DNA of 64,000 nucleotides. Source: JAGWBD01 sp965197455. Its GTDB lineage: Bacteria > Chloroflexota > Anaerolineae > Aggregatilineales > Phototrophicaceae. The stretch's first letter is position 1. Every line of letters begins with the position of its first letter. The notes below the pieces were generated by a model. That model was not told where the DNA came from. It did not search any database and worked only from the letters and a program-made list of their open reading frames with translations. A program made the translations under genes and the position numbers. The stretch lies in assembly GCA_965197455.1 (NCBI GenBank), contig OZ240208.1:682001-746000 (forward strand), read 5' to 3'. Positions 35,253-43,910 of this stretch are shown piece by piece.

Positions 35253-35378
35253 ATTTTCAGCAAGGTCGGGGAAGTTTACAGTGCCGGCAGGAATGATTAT
35301 TAATCTTGCCGATGTCTTTCCTTGAGGATGACCTCATCAGCATGATGGTGGGGCGTACCACTGATCCTGGTCAGCACA
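35253..35378 (+). ncRNA. Possible structured 3'-UTR RNA (low confidence)
   Basis: Between the dehydratase stop and the terminator at 35379 lie three small inverted repeats: CGGCA/TGCCG (35285-35311), TGAGG/CCTCA (35323-35336) and ACCA/TGGT (35357-35371). Together with the terminator they could form a stable 3'-derived RNA. No independent promoter is visible and no convincing ORF with a ribosome binding site is present. Confidence 0.2.
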
Positions 35379-35408
35379 AGCCCCGGCAGCAATGCCGGGG
35401 CTTTTTGT
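35379..35408 (+). terminator. Rho-independent terminator
   Basis: AGCCCCGGCA-GCAA-TGCCGGGGCT is a perfect 10-bp stem with a 4-nt loop, followed by TTTTGTTT. The T-run is on the plus strand only, so it ends the unit that contains the RspA-like gene. It lies about 125 bp after that stop codon and just before the convergent RidA gene. Confidence 0.92.
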
Positions 35409-35425
35409 TTGCAGGACAAGGCGGG

Positions 35426-35803
35426 TCAGGCACCCGTCCAGGCCACAACGTCAATCTCGACCATGATGCCGGCCAGCTGGCTGCCGACTGTCGTGCGCAC
35501 CGGGCGCGGCTCCGGGAACCACTTCGCGTACTCCCCATTGAAGCGCGGGAAGAGTGACAGATCGCTCAGATGCACTGTCGACTTGACCACGTCCTCCATA
35601 CCGGCGCCGGCTTCCGCCAGAATGTTGCGGATGCTGCCGAGCACCTGGGCCGTCTGCTCCTCAATCGTGTCGGGCAACGCGCCGGTTTCGGGATGCGCCG
35701 GGCCGATGCCGGAGATGTAGACAAAGTCGCCGGCGCGCAAGGCCTGTGAATAGGCACCGCCGGGTGGTGGCGCATTCTCGCTGCGAAACGCCTGTTTTGG
35801 CAT
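35426..35803 (-). CDS. RidA family protein (enamine/imine deaminase-like)
   Basis: Cytoplasmic trimeric-fold protein of 125 residues. The ATG at 35803 follows CAGGAGGAAACGGAC. It begins PKQAFRSENAPPPGGAYSQALRAGDFVYISGIGP and has ETGALPDTIEEQTAQVLGSIRNILAEAG, both typical of YjgF/RidA. The catalytic-type Arg of RidA (in CESIRV) falls here in a VEIDVVAWTG C-terminus without an obvious Arg, so it may belong to an Rid subgroup other than archetypal RidA. It could hydrolyse reactive enamines formed by dehydratases or oxidases nearby. Confidence 0.9.
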   Translation of the reverse strand: MPKQAFRSENAPPPGGAYSQALRAGDFVYISGIGPAHPETGALPDTIEEQTAQVLGSIRNILAEAGAGMEDVVKSTVHLSDLSLFPRFNGEYAKWFPEPRPVRTTVGSQLAGIMVEIDVVAWTGA

Positions 35804-35852
35804 GTCCGTTTCCTCCTGAGAATAAGAAATGTTGAGGTTACCTGCTATCCTG

Positions 35853-37541
35853 CTACTGCGGTTCAACCGCCGTCCCCGGCCTCTGTTGCTTCAGCCAGTC
35901 CTCTGCCCAGGCCAGGGCCCTGTGCGTTGAGGCAAAAATCACTTCGTCTGCGAGGAATATTGGCTCCAGTTGCGCCGACCCCCCGGTGCGCTCCAGCTGT
36001 CGGTGCACAGTCGGGCTAACGCCAGCCAGCAACAGACGTCCCCCAACGGCCTCAAGCTTGCGTGCGTATGACGTCAGGAAGCGGATGCCGGTGCTGCCAA
36101 GATGGATGTTGTTACGCAAGCGCAGAACGACGACCGGCTGTTGGCTGCTGGCATCCGGCTGTGGCAGACGTTCCTCAAGCAGCGGTATGGCCGCGAAATA
36201 CAAATTTCCCGCGACGGAAACGACCAGGGGCTTGCGCGCCGGCAAGTGCTTTGGCAACGCTTCTTCGCGGAATGCACCACTCTCGGTCAACATCAGTCTG
36301 CGAACCTGCAGTCTGCGCATTGAGGACTTCGCATATAAAATCAGGGTAATGGCGACGCCGATGTAAACGCTGTATTCAAGCGGGAAAAACAGGGTGGCGC
36401 CCAGCGTGGCGAGCAATGCGCTGCGCGAACCCGTGTTGACGCGCCAGGCAAGGGCAAGGGCCTCCAGACGTATGAGGCTGGCCGCGGCAACGATGAGTTG
36501 ACCTGCCAGCGCTGCCAGCGGGATGTATTCAATTTGTGTCCCCAGGGCGAGCAGGATGGCCACGATGAAGATGCCGGTGAAGACGTTGGCCATGCGGCTG
36601 CGGGCTCCCGCGCTGATATTGATGGCCGTGCGCGAAAAGGACCCACCGGACGCCATACCCTGAAACAGGCCGCCTGCAATGTTTGCCAATCCCTGGCCGG
36701 TCAGGTCGCGATGGACGTTGGCCATCGAACCGTCGGGCTGCGGAATCATGCGCGTCAGGCCCGCGCTTTGCAGGGATGCCAGCAAGGCGATAGCCACTGC
36801 CGCAATGGCCAGATCTGGGACATAGGCCGGCACCGGCAACGCCAGCTGCGGCAGCCCGGCAGGCATGGACATCAGATCGCCGGTGAGCAACACTTCATCC
36901 CAGCTTGCAAGCTGCACCAACGCGCTGGAGATGAACAGTGACGACAACATCGCCATATTCCGCAGGCGAGTCCGCTTGAGCGCCAGAATTATGACGATTG
37001 AGAGCAGGCCGATGAAGAGCGTGTTTGACTGCATCTCCGGCAGACGCTGCAGCCAGTCAGTGATACGCATCCAGACGCTGCCTGTGCTACGACTGCCCAA
37101 CCCGGTTATTGCGTGCAACTGTCCAATGATGATCAGCAGTCCGGCCCCGCAGACATAGCCAGTCATCACTGCATTGGAGACAAATCGGAACAGATCCCCG
37201 ACACGCAGCAGGCCAAGCAGTAGCTGAATGACTCCTACCATGACAGTCAATGTCATCATATGACCCAGGGGGTCGTCGTTGGCGTAGGCTGACAAGGTAC
37301 TGCCAATCACCAGCACCAGCGCATTGGTGGGGCTGACCGCCATAAACACGGAGCTGGTCGTCAGGGCGCCGACGATGGTGGCTACACTCGCGGTATGCAA
37401 CCCGAATATCGGGTTGACACCGGCGATGATGGCGAAGCCCATGGCCTGTGGCGCGGCCATCGCCGCGCCGCTTGTCCCGGCCAACAGGTCAGGGAAGAAG
37501 TTCTTGCGAAAGGCTTGCATCTGGAAGGATTGAATGCGCAT
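35853..37541 (-). CDS. SulP-family anion permease with C-terminal STAS domain
   Basis: Membrane protein of 562 residues with about 11-12 hydrophobic segments followed by a cytoplasmic STAS domain (about residue 440 onward: LVVSVAGNLYFAAIPLLEERLP ... VVVLRLRNNIHLGSTGIRFL). SulP features include AAPQAMGFAIIAGVNPIFGLHTA, a variant of the usual PQ.MAYA.LAG motif, and NIAGGLFQGMASGGSFSRTAINI. The family moves sulfate, bicarbonate or other anions. It starts at the ATG at 37541 and ends 49 bp before the RidA start. In a region with three sulfatases a sulfate role is tempting but unproven. Confidence 0.9.
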   Translation of the reverse strand: MRIQSFQMQAFRKNFFPDLLAGTSGAAMAAPQAMGFAIIAGVNPIFGLHTASVATIVGALTTSSVFMAVSPTNALVLVIGSTLSAYANDDPLGHMMTLTVMVGVIQLLLGLLRVGDLFRFVSNAVMTGYVCGAGLLIIIGQLHAITGLGSRSTGSVWMRITDWLQRLPEMQSNTLFIGLLSIVIILALKRTRLRNMAMLSSLFISSALVQLASWDEVLLTGDLMSMPAGLPQLALPVPAYVPDLAIAAVAIALLASLQSAGLTRMIPQPDGSMANVHRDLTGQGLANIAGGLFQGMASGGSFSRTAINISAGARSRMANVFTGIFIVAILLALGTQIEYIPLAALAGQLIVAAASLIRLEALALAWRVNTGSRSALLATLGATLFFPLEYSVYIGVAITLILYAKSSMRRLQVRRLMLTESGAFREEALPKHLPARKPLVVSVAGNLYFAAIPLLEERLPQPDASSQQPVVVLRLRNNIHLGSTGIRFLTSYARKLEAVGGRLLLAGVSPTVHRQLERTGGSAQLEPIFLADEVIFASTHRALAWAEDWLKQQRPGTAVEPQ

Positions 37542-37605
37542 CTTGCCCGTAGTCTACACCGGCTACCTGCCCCTGGCCAAGCCCGCTTCGTGGCAGAAAG
37601 CGCTA

Positions 37606-37620
37606 CAATTCTGACAATTG
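37606..37620. promoter_or_regulatory. Short inverted repeat in the SulP/dehydratase divergent gap
   Basis: CAATT-CTGAC-AATTG is a 5-bp inverted repeat with a 5-bp spacer, in an AT-rich 108-bp divergent region and next to a TACAAT hexamer (37605-37610). It may be a regulator site for one or both genes. Evidence is limited to symmetry and location. Confidence 0.25.
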
Positions 37621-37649
37621 ATGATATTGATTCGAACCAGGGAATTAGC

Positions 37650-38810
37650 ATGAAGATTTCAAAAGTCACTCCGCTGGTGCTGGGTACGCCATGGCGTAAC
37701 CTGACCTTTCTCAAGGTTGAAACAGACGAAGGTCTTTGTGGCGTGGGTGAGGCGCGCGTGCTCAACCGCACAGACGCCGTGCTTGGCTATCTGACGGAAG
37801 CCATCCCGCGCTACGTGCTGGGCAGCGACCCCTTCCAGGTCGAGCGCCTGGTGCAGCGCATGTTCCGCGAAGACTTTGGGCGCGCCGGCGAAATCATCAT
37901 GACGGCCACGGCGCTCGTCGAAGTGGCCTGCTGGGACATCATTGGCAAGGCGCTGGGCCAGCCGGTGTATCGACTGCTGGGCGGTGAGGTGCGCGAACAA
38001 ATCAAGGCCTACGCCAATGGCTGGTATGACGTGGAGCGCACGCCCGGCGAGTTTCACGAGGCGGCGAAGGTGGTGCTGACAAAGGGATACAAGGCCCTGA
38101 AGTTTGACCCCTTTGGCGCTGGCTTCTATGAACTGGAGCGCGCAGAGAAACTGCGCATCATTGAGCTGGTAGAGGCTGTGCGCGACGCGGTGGGGCCTGA
38201 CGTCGAGATCATGATCGAGATGCATGGCCGCTTCAACCCGGCGACGGCCATCGAGCTCACGCGCGAGCTGGCGCGCTTCGCTCCCTCCTGGGTGGAGGAG
38301 CCGGTACCGCCGGAAAACATTGCTGCGTTGCGCAAGACCAGCGAAGCCATCGCTGCGCTGGGGGTGCCGGTAGCGACGGGCGAACGCATGCACACCATGT
38401 ACGAGTTTCGTGAACTCTTCGAGATGCAGGCGGCCGACATCATTCAGCCGGACATCACGCACTTTGGCGGCATATTGAACACGAAAAAGCTGGCCGCCTG
38501 GGCGGAGGCGTATTATATGCTCATTGCACCGCACAACGTCGGCGGCCCGGTCTCCACGGCCGCAGCGTTACATCTTGCCGCCTGCACCACCAACTTTAAG
38601 ATACAGGAACACTTCAACGACTTTGGCGCGGACTACGTACTCGAGGCCGCGCCTGGTCTGCCCAGGGTGGTGGACGGTTACTTCAGCCTGCCGCAGGGGC
38701 CTGGCCTGGGCGTCACGCTGAACGAGGACGTCATCGCGGCCAATCCCCGGCAACACATCCACTTCAACCTGTTCGCCGAGGACTGGCACAAGCGCGATGC
38801 GCGCGACTGA
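37650..38810 (+). CDS. Enolase-superfamily sugar-acid dehydratase (galactonate dehydratase/MR-subgroup-like)
   Basis: Protein of 386 residues. The ATG at 37650 gives MKISKVTPLVLGTPWRN, a normal family N-terminus; AGGGAATTAGC precedes it. Key elements: the catalytic-region lysine in YKALKFDPFG, Glu ligands in MIEMHGRFN, WVEEPVPPEN and ATGERMH, and the catalytic His in IAPHNVGGPVS. The HGRF and HNVGGP pattern matches DgoD-like acid-sugar dehydratases. It would turn an aldonate into a 2-keto-3-deoxy acid. It is the second such enzyme within 4 kb and is transcribed divergently from SulP. Confidence 0.88.
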   Translation: MKISKVTPLVLGTPWRNLTFLKVETDEGLCGVGEARVLNRTDAVLGYLTEAIPRYVLGSDPFQVERLVQRMFREDFGRAGEIIMTATALVEVACWDIIGKALGQPVYRLLGGEVREQIKAYANGWYDVERTPGEFHEAAKVVLTKGYKALKFDPFGAGFYELERAEKLRIIELVEAVRDAVGPDVEIMIEMHGRFNPATAIELTRELARFAPSWVEEPVPPENIAALRKTSEAIAALGVPVATGERMHTMYEFRELFEMQAADIIQPDITHFGGILNTKKLAAWAEAYYMLIAPHNVGGPVSTAAALHLAACTTNFKIQEHFNDFGADYVLEAAPGLPRVVDGYFSLPQGPGLGVTLNEDVIAANPRQHIHFNLFAEDWHKRDARD

Positions 38811-38821
38811 ACCCGCGCCGC

Positions 38822-39616
38822 TCAGGTGATGACGTTCAACCAGCCGCCATCCACGTAGTAGGTGGAGCCCACGCTATAGCTTGCGCGTGGCGAACACAGG
38901 AAAACGAAAAAGTCAGCGATTTCCTCCGCCGTGGCGAAGCGCTTGATCGGCGCGTACTGGTCGGCGATGTCCTGCAACCACTCATCCGCAGTCTGCTCCA
39001 TGTCCTGGGTGACCAGGGAAGCAGTTTTGTTCCAGTCCGGCGTGCGCACCAGGCCTGGATTGACGGCGTTGACACGAATGTTGAAGGGGATAAGCTCGTT
39101 GGCCAGGCACTTTGAAAACATGACCAGGGCGGCCTTGGTCACGTTGTAAATCGGCTCGTAGAAGAGCGGTTGGGTCGCGCAGATGGAGGCGTTGTTGAGC
39201 ACCACGCCGCCGCCGCGCTCTATCATGCCCGGCGCCAGCGCCCGCGCCAGACGAACTGCCGCCATCACGTGCAGCTCCCAGTAATACTGCCAGCGCGCAT
39301 CGTCGGCATCCATGATTTTTTCTTCGCTGCCGGTGCCCGCGTTGTTGACGAGGATGTCAACGCCGCCGAATTCTGCTGTAATGGCGGCAACGAAACGGTC
39401 CAGGTCGGCTGTATTTGTCACATCGACAGCAGCATCCAGCACCCGCACGCCATGGTCCGCAGCTATGGCGCGCGCCTCCGGGGCCAGGCGTTCGCCGTCA
39501 CGCGCGCAGAGCGCCAGATGCACGCCCTCGGCCGCCAGCCCCCGGGCGATGCCAAGACCGATGCCGATACTGCCGCCCGTGATGACGGCGACCTTGTCTT
39601 TCAGTTGCAGCTCCAT
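38822..39616 (-). CDS. Short-chain dehydrogenase/reductase
   Basis: Classical SDR of 264 residues. The ATG at 39616 follows GAGGAGTACTCC, which rules out the longer in-frame reading. It shows the NAD(P)-binding TGGSIGIGLGIARGLA, the NNAG motif, the catalytic Ser region LNNASIC, Tyr-Lys in YNVTKAA and NPGLVRTPDW. After the first beta strand the ALCARDGERL segment suggests an Arg that favours NADP(H) (inference). It converges on the sugar-acid dehydratase with an 11-bp gap and diverges from the LarA-N gene. Substrate unknown; a sugar alcohol or 2-keto sugar acid is likely. Confidence 0.9.
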   Translation of the reverse strand: MELQLKDKVAVITGGSIGIGLGIARGLAAEGVHLALCARDGERLAPEARAIAADHGVRVLDAAVDVTNTADLDRFVAAITAEFGGVDILVNNAGTGSEEKIMDADDARWQYYWELHVMAAVRLARALAPGMIERGGGVVLNNASICATQPLFYEPIYNVTKAALVMFSKCLANELIPFNIRVNAVNPGLVRTPDWNKTASLVTQDMEQTADEWLQDIADQYAPIKRFATAEEIADFFVFLCSPRASYSVGSTYYVDGGWLNVIT

Positions 39617-39739
39617 GGAGTACTCCTCGCAATTGTCCACCGTCGCCACAGGGCGCGGTTCATGAAAGGTCTGCGCAAACTGTAGCGAAGGATGGGGCGG
39701 GCGGCGAATGCATGCGATGCAGGAAAGATTTGGGATAGA

Positions 39740-39767
39740 TTGAAAACTTCGGTGAGGCAGGTATACT
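39740..39767 (+). promoter_or_regulatory. Strong promoter of a probably leaderless transcript
   Basis: TTGAAA (39740-39745) and TATACT (39762-39767) are spaced by 16 bp, each matching five of six consensus bases. The ATG at 39775 is only 8 bp after the -10 box, just where transcription should start, and no Shine-Dalgarno sequence precedes it. The mRNA is therefore expected to be leaderless or nearly so. Confidence 0.7.
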
Positions 39768-39774
39768 CCACAAC

Positions 39775-41046
39775 ATGATTGCAGAGCGAACCTCAGTACT
39801 GACAGCACTAGGTACAATCAAGCGTCGCTTGCCCGCCGGCGAACCCGTCGCTATAGAGGCTGCGCTGGCTGCGGCCTGGGCGCGCAAGGGGCTTGCAGCG
39901 CAGGTTGCCGACAAAAGCGTGGCCATCGGGATTGGCAGTCGTGGCGTTGCTGGTATCGTCGAGATCGCGCGTAGCCTGGTGAGTCTGGTGCAAGCCTCCG
40001 GTGGCAGACCCTTCATCGTGCCCGCCATGGGCAGCCACGGCGGTGCGACCGCTGCGGGGCAGCTGGAGGTGCTGGCCGGCCTGGGCATCACGCAGGCAAG
40101 TATGGGCTGCCCGCTGCGCGCGACGATGGACGCGGTGGTGCTCGGCACGACGGAGCAGGGCTGGCCGTTACATCTTGATCGCAATGTGGCGGAAGCCGAT
40201 GCGCTGATCATCGCCAACCGCATCAAGGTACACACCGATTTTCATGGTCCGCACGAAAGCGGCCTGCTCAAGATGCTGGCCATCGGCCTGGGCAAGGAGT
40301 GTGGTGCAGCCTGGATTCACAGTCACGGCATTCCTGGCCTGCGCGACATCATGCCGCAGATCGGCGCCGGCCTGCTGCAGCATGTGCCTCTGGTGGCCGG
40401 CGTCGCGACCGTTGAAGATGGCTATCATCGGCCAGTTGAACTCGAGGTATTCAGTGCAGCTGAACTGATCGCCGGCGAGCAGCGACTGCTGCAACGCTCG
40501 CGTGAACTCATGCCACGTTTGCCTGTTGACGAAATTGACCTGCTCATCATCGATCGCATGGGCAAGGACGTCAGCGGCGCGGGCATGGACACCAATATCA
40601 TCGGGCGCCTGCTCATGGAAGGTGAAGCGGAGCCGGCCGCGCCACAGGTCAGGGCGATTGTCGTGCTGGACCTGACGCCCGCTTCACATGGCAACGCGAC
40701 CGGCATCGGCCTGGCGGACTTCATACCCCGCCGCCTGTTTGAGCAAATTGATTTGCCATTGACCACGCTGAATGTGTTCACCAGCGGTGGCCTGCTGCGC
40801 GGCCGGCTGCCGCTCGTCTACGAAGACGATGAAATGACCATCGACATGGCGTTGCGGCATGTATTCCGCAGCTGCCCGGAAGAGCGCGAGCTGGCGCGCG
40901 TGGTGCGAATCAGCAGCACACTTGACCTTGAAACTGTACAGGTGTCGCCTGTATTGCTTGATGAATTACGGGACGCGCCGGATCTGTTGTCGGCCGGTGA
41001 GCCGCAGGCGCCAGAGTGGTCCGATGGATGCCTGAAACCGCTTTGA
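39775..41046 (+). CDS. LarA N-terminal-domain (DUF2088) protein, lactate racemase-like
   Basis: Protein of 423 residues related to the N-terminal domain of nickel-pincer lactate racemase. It has the patterns PFIVPAMGSHGGATAAGQ, GCPLRATMDAVV, ANRIKVHTDFHGPHESGLLKMLAIGLGK and HSHGIPGLRDIMP. The full LarA motif (HFFAGFSGG.K) is absent and replaced by HESGLLKMLAIGLGK, so racemase activity with the nickel-pincer cofactor is uncertain. The start ATG at 39775 lacks a ribosome binding site and sits right after a strong promoter. It is followed by malate synthase 18 bp later, and the two are probably co-transcribed. Confidence 0.85.
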   Translation: MIAERTSVLTALGTIKRRLPAGEPVAIEAALAAAWARKGLAAQVADKSVAIGIGSRGVAGIVEIARSLVSLVQASGGRPFIVPAMGSHGGATAAGQLEVLAGLGITQASMGCPLRATMDAVVLGTTEQGWPLHLDRNVAEADALIIANRIKVHTDFHGPHESGLLKMLAIGLGKECGAAWIHSHGIPGLRDIMPQIGAGLLQHVPLVAGVATVEDGYHRPVELEVFSAAELIAGEQRLLQRSRELMPRLPVDEIDLLIIDRMGKDVSGAGMDTNIIGRLLMEGEAEPAAPQVRAIVVLDLTPASHGNATGIGLADFIPRRLFEQIDLPLTTLNVFTSGGLLRGRLPLVYEDDEMTIDMALRHVFRSCPEERELARVVRISSTLDLETVQVSPVLLDELRDAPDLLSAGEPQAPEWSDGCLKPL

Positions 41047-41064
41047 CACGTAGGCCCAGGATAT

Positions 41065-42657
41065 ATGCGAATGACTGAATCTATTCCAGGAGTGTCTTTC
41101 ACTGCCGAATGTCCGGCGGGCTGTGATCAAATCCTTTCGCCAGAGGCAGTGTCTTTTGTCGCTGCACTGGCGCGCAAATTCCGCGGACGTCGAGATGAGC
41201 TGTTGCAGGACCGGGTTGCGCGCCAGGCAAAGATTGATGCCGGAGGCAGCCTCGACTTCCTGCTGGAAACGCGCCACATCCGGGAGGGGGACTGGCAGGT
41301 CGCGCCCATCCCGTCAGACTTGCGCGACCGCCGCACAGAAATCACCGGGCCGACCGAGCGCAAAATGGTCATCAACGCGCTGAACAGCGGCGCGCGGGTC
41401 TTCATGGCGGACTTTGAGGACGCCAATTCGCCGACCTGGTCCAACATGATCGAGGGACAGCGCAACATGGCTGACGCTGTTCGTCGCAGCATCACCTTTA
41501 CCAATCCGGACGGTCGCTTTTATGAGTTAAACGAATCGACTGCGACTCTGTTGGTGCGGCCGCGAGGCTGGCATCTGGATGAGAAGCACATGCTGGTTGA
41601 CGGAGTGGCAGTGCCTGGCGGCCTGGTGGATTTCGGCCTTTTCTTTTTCCACAACGCGCGTGAGTTGCTGGAGCGGGGCAGCGGCCCTTACTTCTACCTG
41701 CCCAAGCTGGAGAGTCATCTCGAGGCTCGCCTGTGGAATGATGTATTCAATTTTGCCCAGGATCAGCTGGGTTTGTCGCGCGGCAGCATACGCGCCACCG
41801 TGCTTATCGAGACGATCCAGGCGACTTTCGAGACTGAGGAAATCCTGTATGAGTTGCGCGAGCATTCCGGTGGACTGAACTGTGGCCGCTGGGACTACAT
41901 CTTCAGTTACATCAAGACCTTCAGCAAACACCCGGACTTCATCTTGCCGGACCGTGCGCAGGTGACGATGACCGTCCCCTTCATGCGCAACTACACGCTG
42001 AACGTCATCAAGGTCTGTCACCGGCGCGGCATTCACGCCATGGGCGGAATGGCTGCCCAAATCCCGATTCGCAACGACCCGGTGGCCAACGAGCAGGCAC
42101 TGGAGAAAGTGCGCCAGGACAAACTGCGTGAGGCGCGCGATGGCCATGACGGCACCTGGGTCGCCCATCCGGGCCTGATTGCAGTGGCCGAGGAAGTCTT
42201 CGATGAGTTGATGCCGCGGGCGAACCAGATAGATCGTCAGCGTGAGGACGTCAACATTGTGGCCGCTGACTTGCTCACTGCCTGCGAAGGCAGCATCACC
42301 GAGCAGGGCGTGCGCCTGAACCTGCGCGTCGGCATACAGTACCTGGAGGCCTGGCTGGGCGGCAATGGTTGTGTGCCGCTCTATTCCCTGATGGAGGACG
42401 CCGCCACTGCCGAAATTAGCCGGGCCCAGGTCTGGCAATGGCTGCATCACGGGGTGAGCCTGGAGGATGGCCGGGCACTGGATGAATCGCTCTACCTCAG
42501 CCTGCTGGACGAGGAGATGGACACCATCTGTGCTGAAGTCGGTCCGGACCGATTCGAAAGCGGGTTGTACAGGCGCGCGCACGAACTGTTTGACGAAATG
42601 ATTCGCGCCGAAAGCATGATCCCGTTTCTAACCATTCCGGCCTACCGCGAACTGTAA
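41065..42657 (+). CDS. aceB: Malate synthase A
   Basis: Condenses glyoxylate and acetyl-CoA to malate. The product has 530 residues, the usual length of the non-G isoform. Hallmarks: DLRDRRTEITGPTERKMVINALNSGA, MADFEDANSPTW, the family signature HSGGLNCGRWDYIFSYIK, TVPFMRNYTLNVIKVCHRRG and HPGLIAVAEEVFDELM. Two in-frame ATGs (41065 and 41071) are possible starts. No isocitrate lyase is beside it, so glyoxylate may come from another route. Confidence 0.95.
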   Translation: MRMTESIPGVSFTAECPAGCDQILSPEAVSFVAALARKFRGRRDELLQDRVARQAKIDAGGSLDFLLETRHIREGDWQVAPIPSDLRDRRTEITGPTERKMVINALNSGARVFMADFEDANSPTWSNMIEGQRNMADAVRRSITFTNPDGRFYELNESTATLLVRPRGWHLDEKHMLVDGVAVPGGLVDFGLFFFHNARELLERGSGPYFYLPKLESHLEARLWNDVFNFAQDQLGLSRGSIRATVLIETIQATFETEEILYELREHSGGLNCGRWDYIFSYIKTFSKHPDFILPDRAQVTMTVPFMRNYTLNVIKVCHRRGIHAMGGMAAQIPIRNDPVANEQALEKVRQDKLREARDGHDGTWVAHPGLIAVAEEVFDELMPRANQIDRQREDVNIVAADLLTACEGSITEQGVRLNLRVGIQYLEAWLGGNGCVPLYSLMEDAATAEISRAQVWQWLHHGVSLEDGRALDESLYLSLLDEEMDTICAEVGPDRFESGLYRRAHELFDEMIRAESMIPFLTIPAYREL

Positions 42658-42727
42658 CACCCGCAGTATGGCGCAGCGTTCACGACCATTCGCTGGCTAA
42701 ATTGAATGGACATAAGGAGCAGTCGCC

Positions 42728-43906
42728 ATGATTAAGGTGCCACTCACCCTTGGCGTTGAGGAAGAATATCAAATCGTCGATCCGGTGACACGTGATCTTG
42801 CACCTCACTTTGAAGCACTGCAGGCTTCAGGAGGTTCCCTGTTGGGGGAACAGCTCAAGCCCGAAATGTTGCAATCGCAGCTGGAGGTGGGGACGGAGAT
42901 TTGCCGCGACGTGGTCGAAGTTCGCCAGGAACTGATGCGCCTGCGCAAGACGGTGGACAACGTAGCGCAGGAGCAGGGATACAGGATACTGGCCGCTTCC
43001 TCACATCCCTTTTCGCGCTGGGAAGACCAGCTGGTCAGCCGGGGCGAGCGCTATCAGGAACTGCAGATGAACCTGCAAGCTGTGGTGCGTACCCAGCTGG
43101 TCTTTGGTATGCATGTGCACATCGGCTTCGGCAAATCACCGGAAGCGTTGGAATTGCTGATCGATGTGATGAACCAGATGCGCTATTTTCTGCCGCACTT
43201 TCTGGCATTAACCACCAGTTCCCCGTTCTGGGCCGGGCAAGATTCCGGCCTGAAGAGCTATCGCAGCATCATCATGAAAAGCCTGCCGAGGACCGGAATG
43301 CCGCCCGCCTTCGGCTCCTTCAGCGAATACCGCAACATGGTCAACCTGTTTGGCAAGGTAGGCGCGCTGGGCAAGACCAGTGACAAACATTCCGGCGAGG
43401 AGGTGGATGCCACGCGCATCTGGTGGGATATACGCCCCCAGGTTGGATTTGGCACGCTCGAGGTGCGTGTCTGTGACATCTGCACGCGCATTGACGAGGC
43501 CTTGTGCGTGGTGGCCCTGATCCAGTCAATTGTGTCTCATCTGGTGAAACTGCGGGAACAGAATTGCAGTTGGCGTGAGTATCACTCGCTGCTCATCCTG
43601 GAGAACAAGTGGCGCGCCGGGCGTTACGGTATCGATGGCAAAATGGTCGACTTTGGCAAGGAAGAAGAAGTGCCGTTGCGTTTCCTCTCCAACGAGCTCC
43701 TGGAGATCATCGATCCGGTGCTGGACGATCTGGGTACGCGCAAGGACGTCGAGTATCTGCACACCCTGCTGGCAAACGGCACCAGCGCCGACCGTCAGTT
43801 GGCGGCCTGGAACCGGGCCAAGAGCGAAGGCGCGGACTCGCAGGAAGCGCTGCTGGCGGTCGTCGATCAGCTGATCGCCGAGACGACGGAAGGCATCCCG
43901 GACTAG
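42728..43906 (+). CDS. Carboxylate-amine ligase, YbdK/GCS2 family
   Basis: ATP-dependent ligase of 392 residues in the glutamate-cysteine ligase type 2 family. It starts MIKVPLTLGVEEEYQIVDPVTRDL and shows LEVGTEICRDV, AASSHPFSRWEDQ, VFGMHVHIGFGK and WWDIRPQVGFGTLEVRVCDICTR, which carry the Mg/ATP and substrate residues. AAGGAGCAGTCGCC precedes the ATG. Members make gamma-glutamylcysteine or other amides; YbdK itself has weak GCL activity. It converges on the PhyH gene with a 4-bp gap and no terminator. Confidence 0.92.
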   Translation: MIKVPLTLGVEEEYQIVDPVTRDLAPHFEALQASGGSLLGEQLKPEMLQSQLEVGTEICRDVVEVRQELMRLRKTVDNVAQEQGYRILAASSHPFSRWEDQLVSRGERYQELQMNLQAVVRTQLVFGMHVHIGFGKSPEALELLIDVMNQMRYFLPHFLALTTSSPFWAGQDSGLKSYRSIIMKSLPRTGMPPAFGSFSEYRNMVNLFGKVGALGKTSDKHSGEEVDATRIWWDIRPQVGFGTLEVRVCDICTRIDEALCVVALIQSIVSHLVKLREQNCSWREYHSLLILENKWRAGRYGIDGKMVDFGKEEEVPLRFLSNELLEIIDPVLDDLGTRKDVEYLHTLLANGTSADRQLAAWNRAKSEGADSQEALLAVVDQLIAETTEGIPD

Positions 43907-43910
43907 CTGC

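Noticed and set aside
35306..35557. Short plus-strand ORF beginning MSFLEDDLISMM
   Set aside because: It has no ribosome binding site, runs through the terminator hairpin and continues antisense through RidA.
41527..42582. 351-residue minus-strand open frame
   Set aside because: Antisense shadow of malate synthase.
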